Positions 63,586 through 64,000 of a DNA stretch of 64,000 nt are shown here, piece by piece. Each line of letters opens with the position of its first letter. Within the stretch, counting starts at the first letter, position 1. The stretch is from Acetobacter peroxydans (lineage in GTDB: Bacteria > Pseudomonadota > Alphaproteobacteria > Acetobacterales > Acetobacteraceae): assembly GCF_006539345.1 (NCBI RefSeq), contig NZ_BJMV01000007.1:109045-173044 (forward strand), given 5' to 3'. The notes below the pieces were generated by a model. It saw only the letters and a program-made list of their open reading frames with translations. It was not told the origin of the DNA and did no database searches. A program made the translations under genes and the position numbers.

Positions 63586-64000
63586 ATGGACGTAAGGGCT
63601 GCGGTAGCATTTGAGGCGGGTCGTCCGCTGGAGATTGAGCGTGTTCAACTGGAAGGCCCGCGCGCGGGTGAGGTTCTGGTTGAGGTGAAGGCGACGGGGC
63701 TGTGCCACACGGACAAGTATACGCTGTCTGGAGCGGACCCTGAGGGCCTGTTTCCTGCGATTTTGGGGCATGAAGGGGCAGGTGTTGTTGTTGAGGTTGG
63801 TGCTGGCGTGCAGCACCTGCGTCCTGGCGACCACGTGATTCCGCTGTATACGCCCGAGTGCCGCGAGTGCAAATCGTGCCTGTCGCGCAAGACGAACCTG
63901 TGCACGGCGATCCGCGCGACACAGGGCAAGGGGCTGATGCCGGACGGCACCTCGCGGTTTTCGTTCAAGGGGCAGCCGATCCACCATTACATGGGGTGTT
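63586..64000 (+). CDS. S-(hydroxymethyl)glutathione / class III alcohol dehydrogenase (N-terminal part)
   Basis: The first 138 codons are in the window. The zinc-type MDR start [20 protein letters not shown] is followed by the catalytic zinc ligand region [29 protein letters not shown]. The four-cysteine structural zinc site appears as [15 protein letters not shown]. The HTDxYTLSGxDPEG block points to class III (formaldehyde-detoxifying) dehydrogenases. The ATG at 63586 follows CGGGAG by nine bases. It is divergent from pdc. The gene runs off the right edge. Confidence 0.92.
   Translation, partial: MDVRAAVAFEAGRPLEIERVQLEGPRAGEVLVEVKATGLCHTDKYTLSGADPEGLFPAILGHEGAGVVVEVGAGVQHLRPGDHVIPLYTPECRECKSCLSRKTNLCTAIRATQGKGLMPDGTSRFSFKGQPIHHYMGC

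Noticed and set aside
1..64000. CRISPR arrays, insertion sequences, prophage genes or rRNA.
   Set aside because: No regularly spaced repeats, transposases, terminal inverted repeats or phage structural genes were found while reading through the window.

Overview
The window is ordinary chromosome from an acetic acid bacterium (Acetobacteraceae, Alphaproteobacteria), most likely Acetobacter or a close relative. The evidence is a 558-residue bacterial pyruvate decarboxylase beside a class III alcohol dehydrogenase, the alphaproteobacterial pairs ChvG/ChvI and HisZ, an RpoH-type heat-shock cluster with no visible CIRCE element, and a high-GC coding background. No phage, insertion sequence, CRISPR array or rRNA was seen. 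There is one tRNA gene (Val, GAC).

Layout. 1-4.3 kb: the end of a KamA-like aminomutase gene, then map-ggt and a penicillin-binding carboxypeptidase on the minus strand. 4.5-7.5 kb: clpS and clpA. 7.5-12.6 kb: a DUF3465 protein with PPK2, YqgE, a Tat-exported sulfate-type binding protein, RapZ and a divergent RidA-like protein. 12.6-16.6 kb: chvI, chvG and a TPR sulfotransferase in one minus-strand transcription unit. 16.7-25.3 kb: grpE, dnaK, dnaJ-dapB, metK-trmB and purH. 25.4-36.1 kb: a duplicated secreted protein, a 53-residue DUF1328 protein, glyQS, a DUF2076 protein, an XRE regulator, lnt, fur-olsB, a TusA-like protein and rho. 36.3-45.2 kb: a CorA-type transporter, trpBA, a flavoprotein overlapping a HerA-like ATPase, hisZ and purA. 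45.2-50.4 kb: a phosphate-starvation block (phoB, phoR, pstS and an OprO/OprP-type porin). 50.4-58.9 kb: a CBS-domain protein, an AcuI-type reductase, argC followed by an SDR, mazG, htpG, an N-formylglutamate amidohydrolase and tRNA-Val. 59.2-60.7 kb: a small AT-rich accessory patch with a solitary HsdR-N-like nuclease and an opposed 56-residue membrane protein. 61-64 kb: an RcnB-like protein, pdc, and the start of the class III alcohol dehydrogenase gene.

How it works together. The Pho block is the clearest regulatory unit. Tandem repeats with an 11-bp period, matching the PhoB-binding consensus, lie before phoB, pstS and the porin gene, but pstCAB and phoU are not here. The chaperone genes carry RpoH-like promoter signals before dnaK and clpA. 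The pdc promoter has good sigma-70 boxes, with an inverted repeat lying across the -35 box.

The most unusual material is the nuclease patch after tRNA-Val, whose start region is folded into a long hairpin that would hide the ribosome binding site. Next come a perfect 16-bp palindrome in the divergent region between the CBS-domain gene and the AcuI-type gene, and the overlapping flavoprotein/HerA-like ATPase pair. I see no clear multi-gene undescribed system. The nuclease patch is the best candidate for new biology, and it may be a single-gene defence element.
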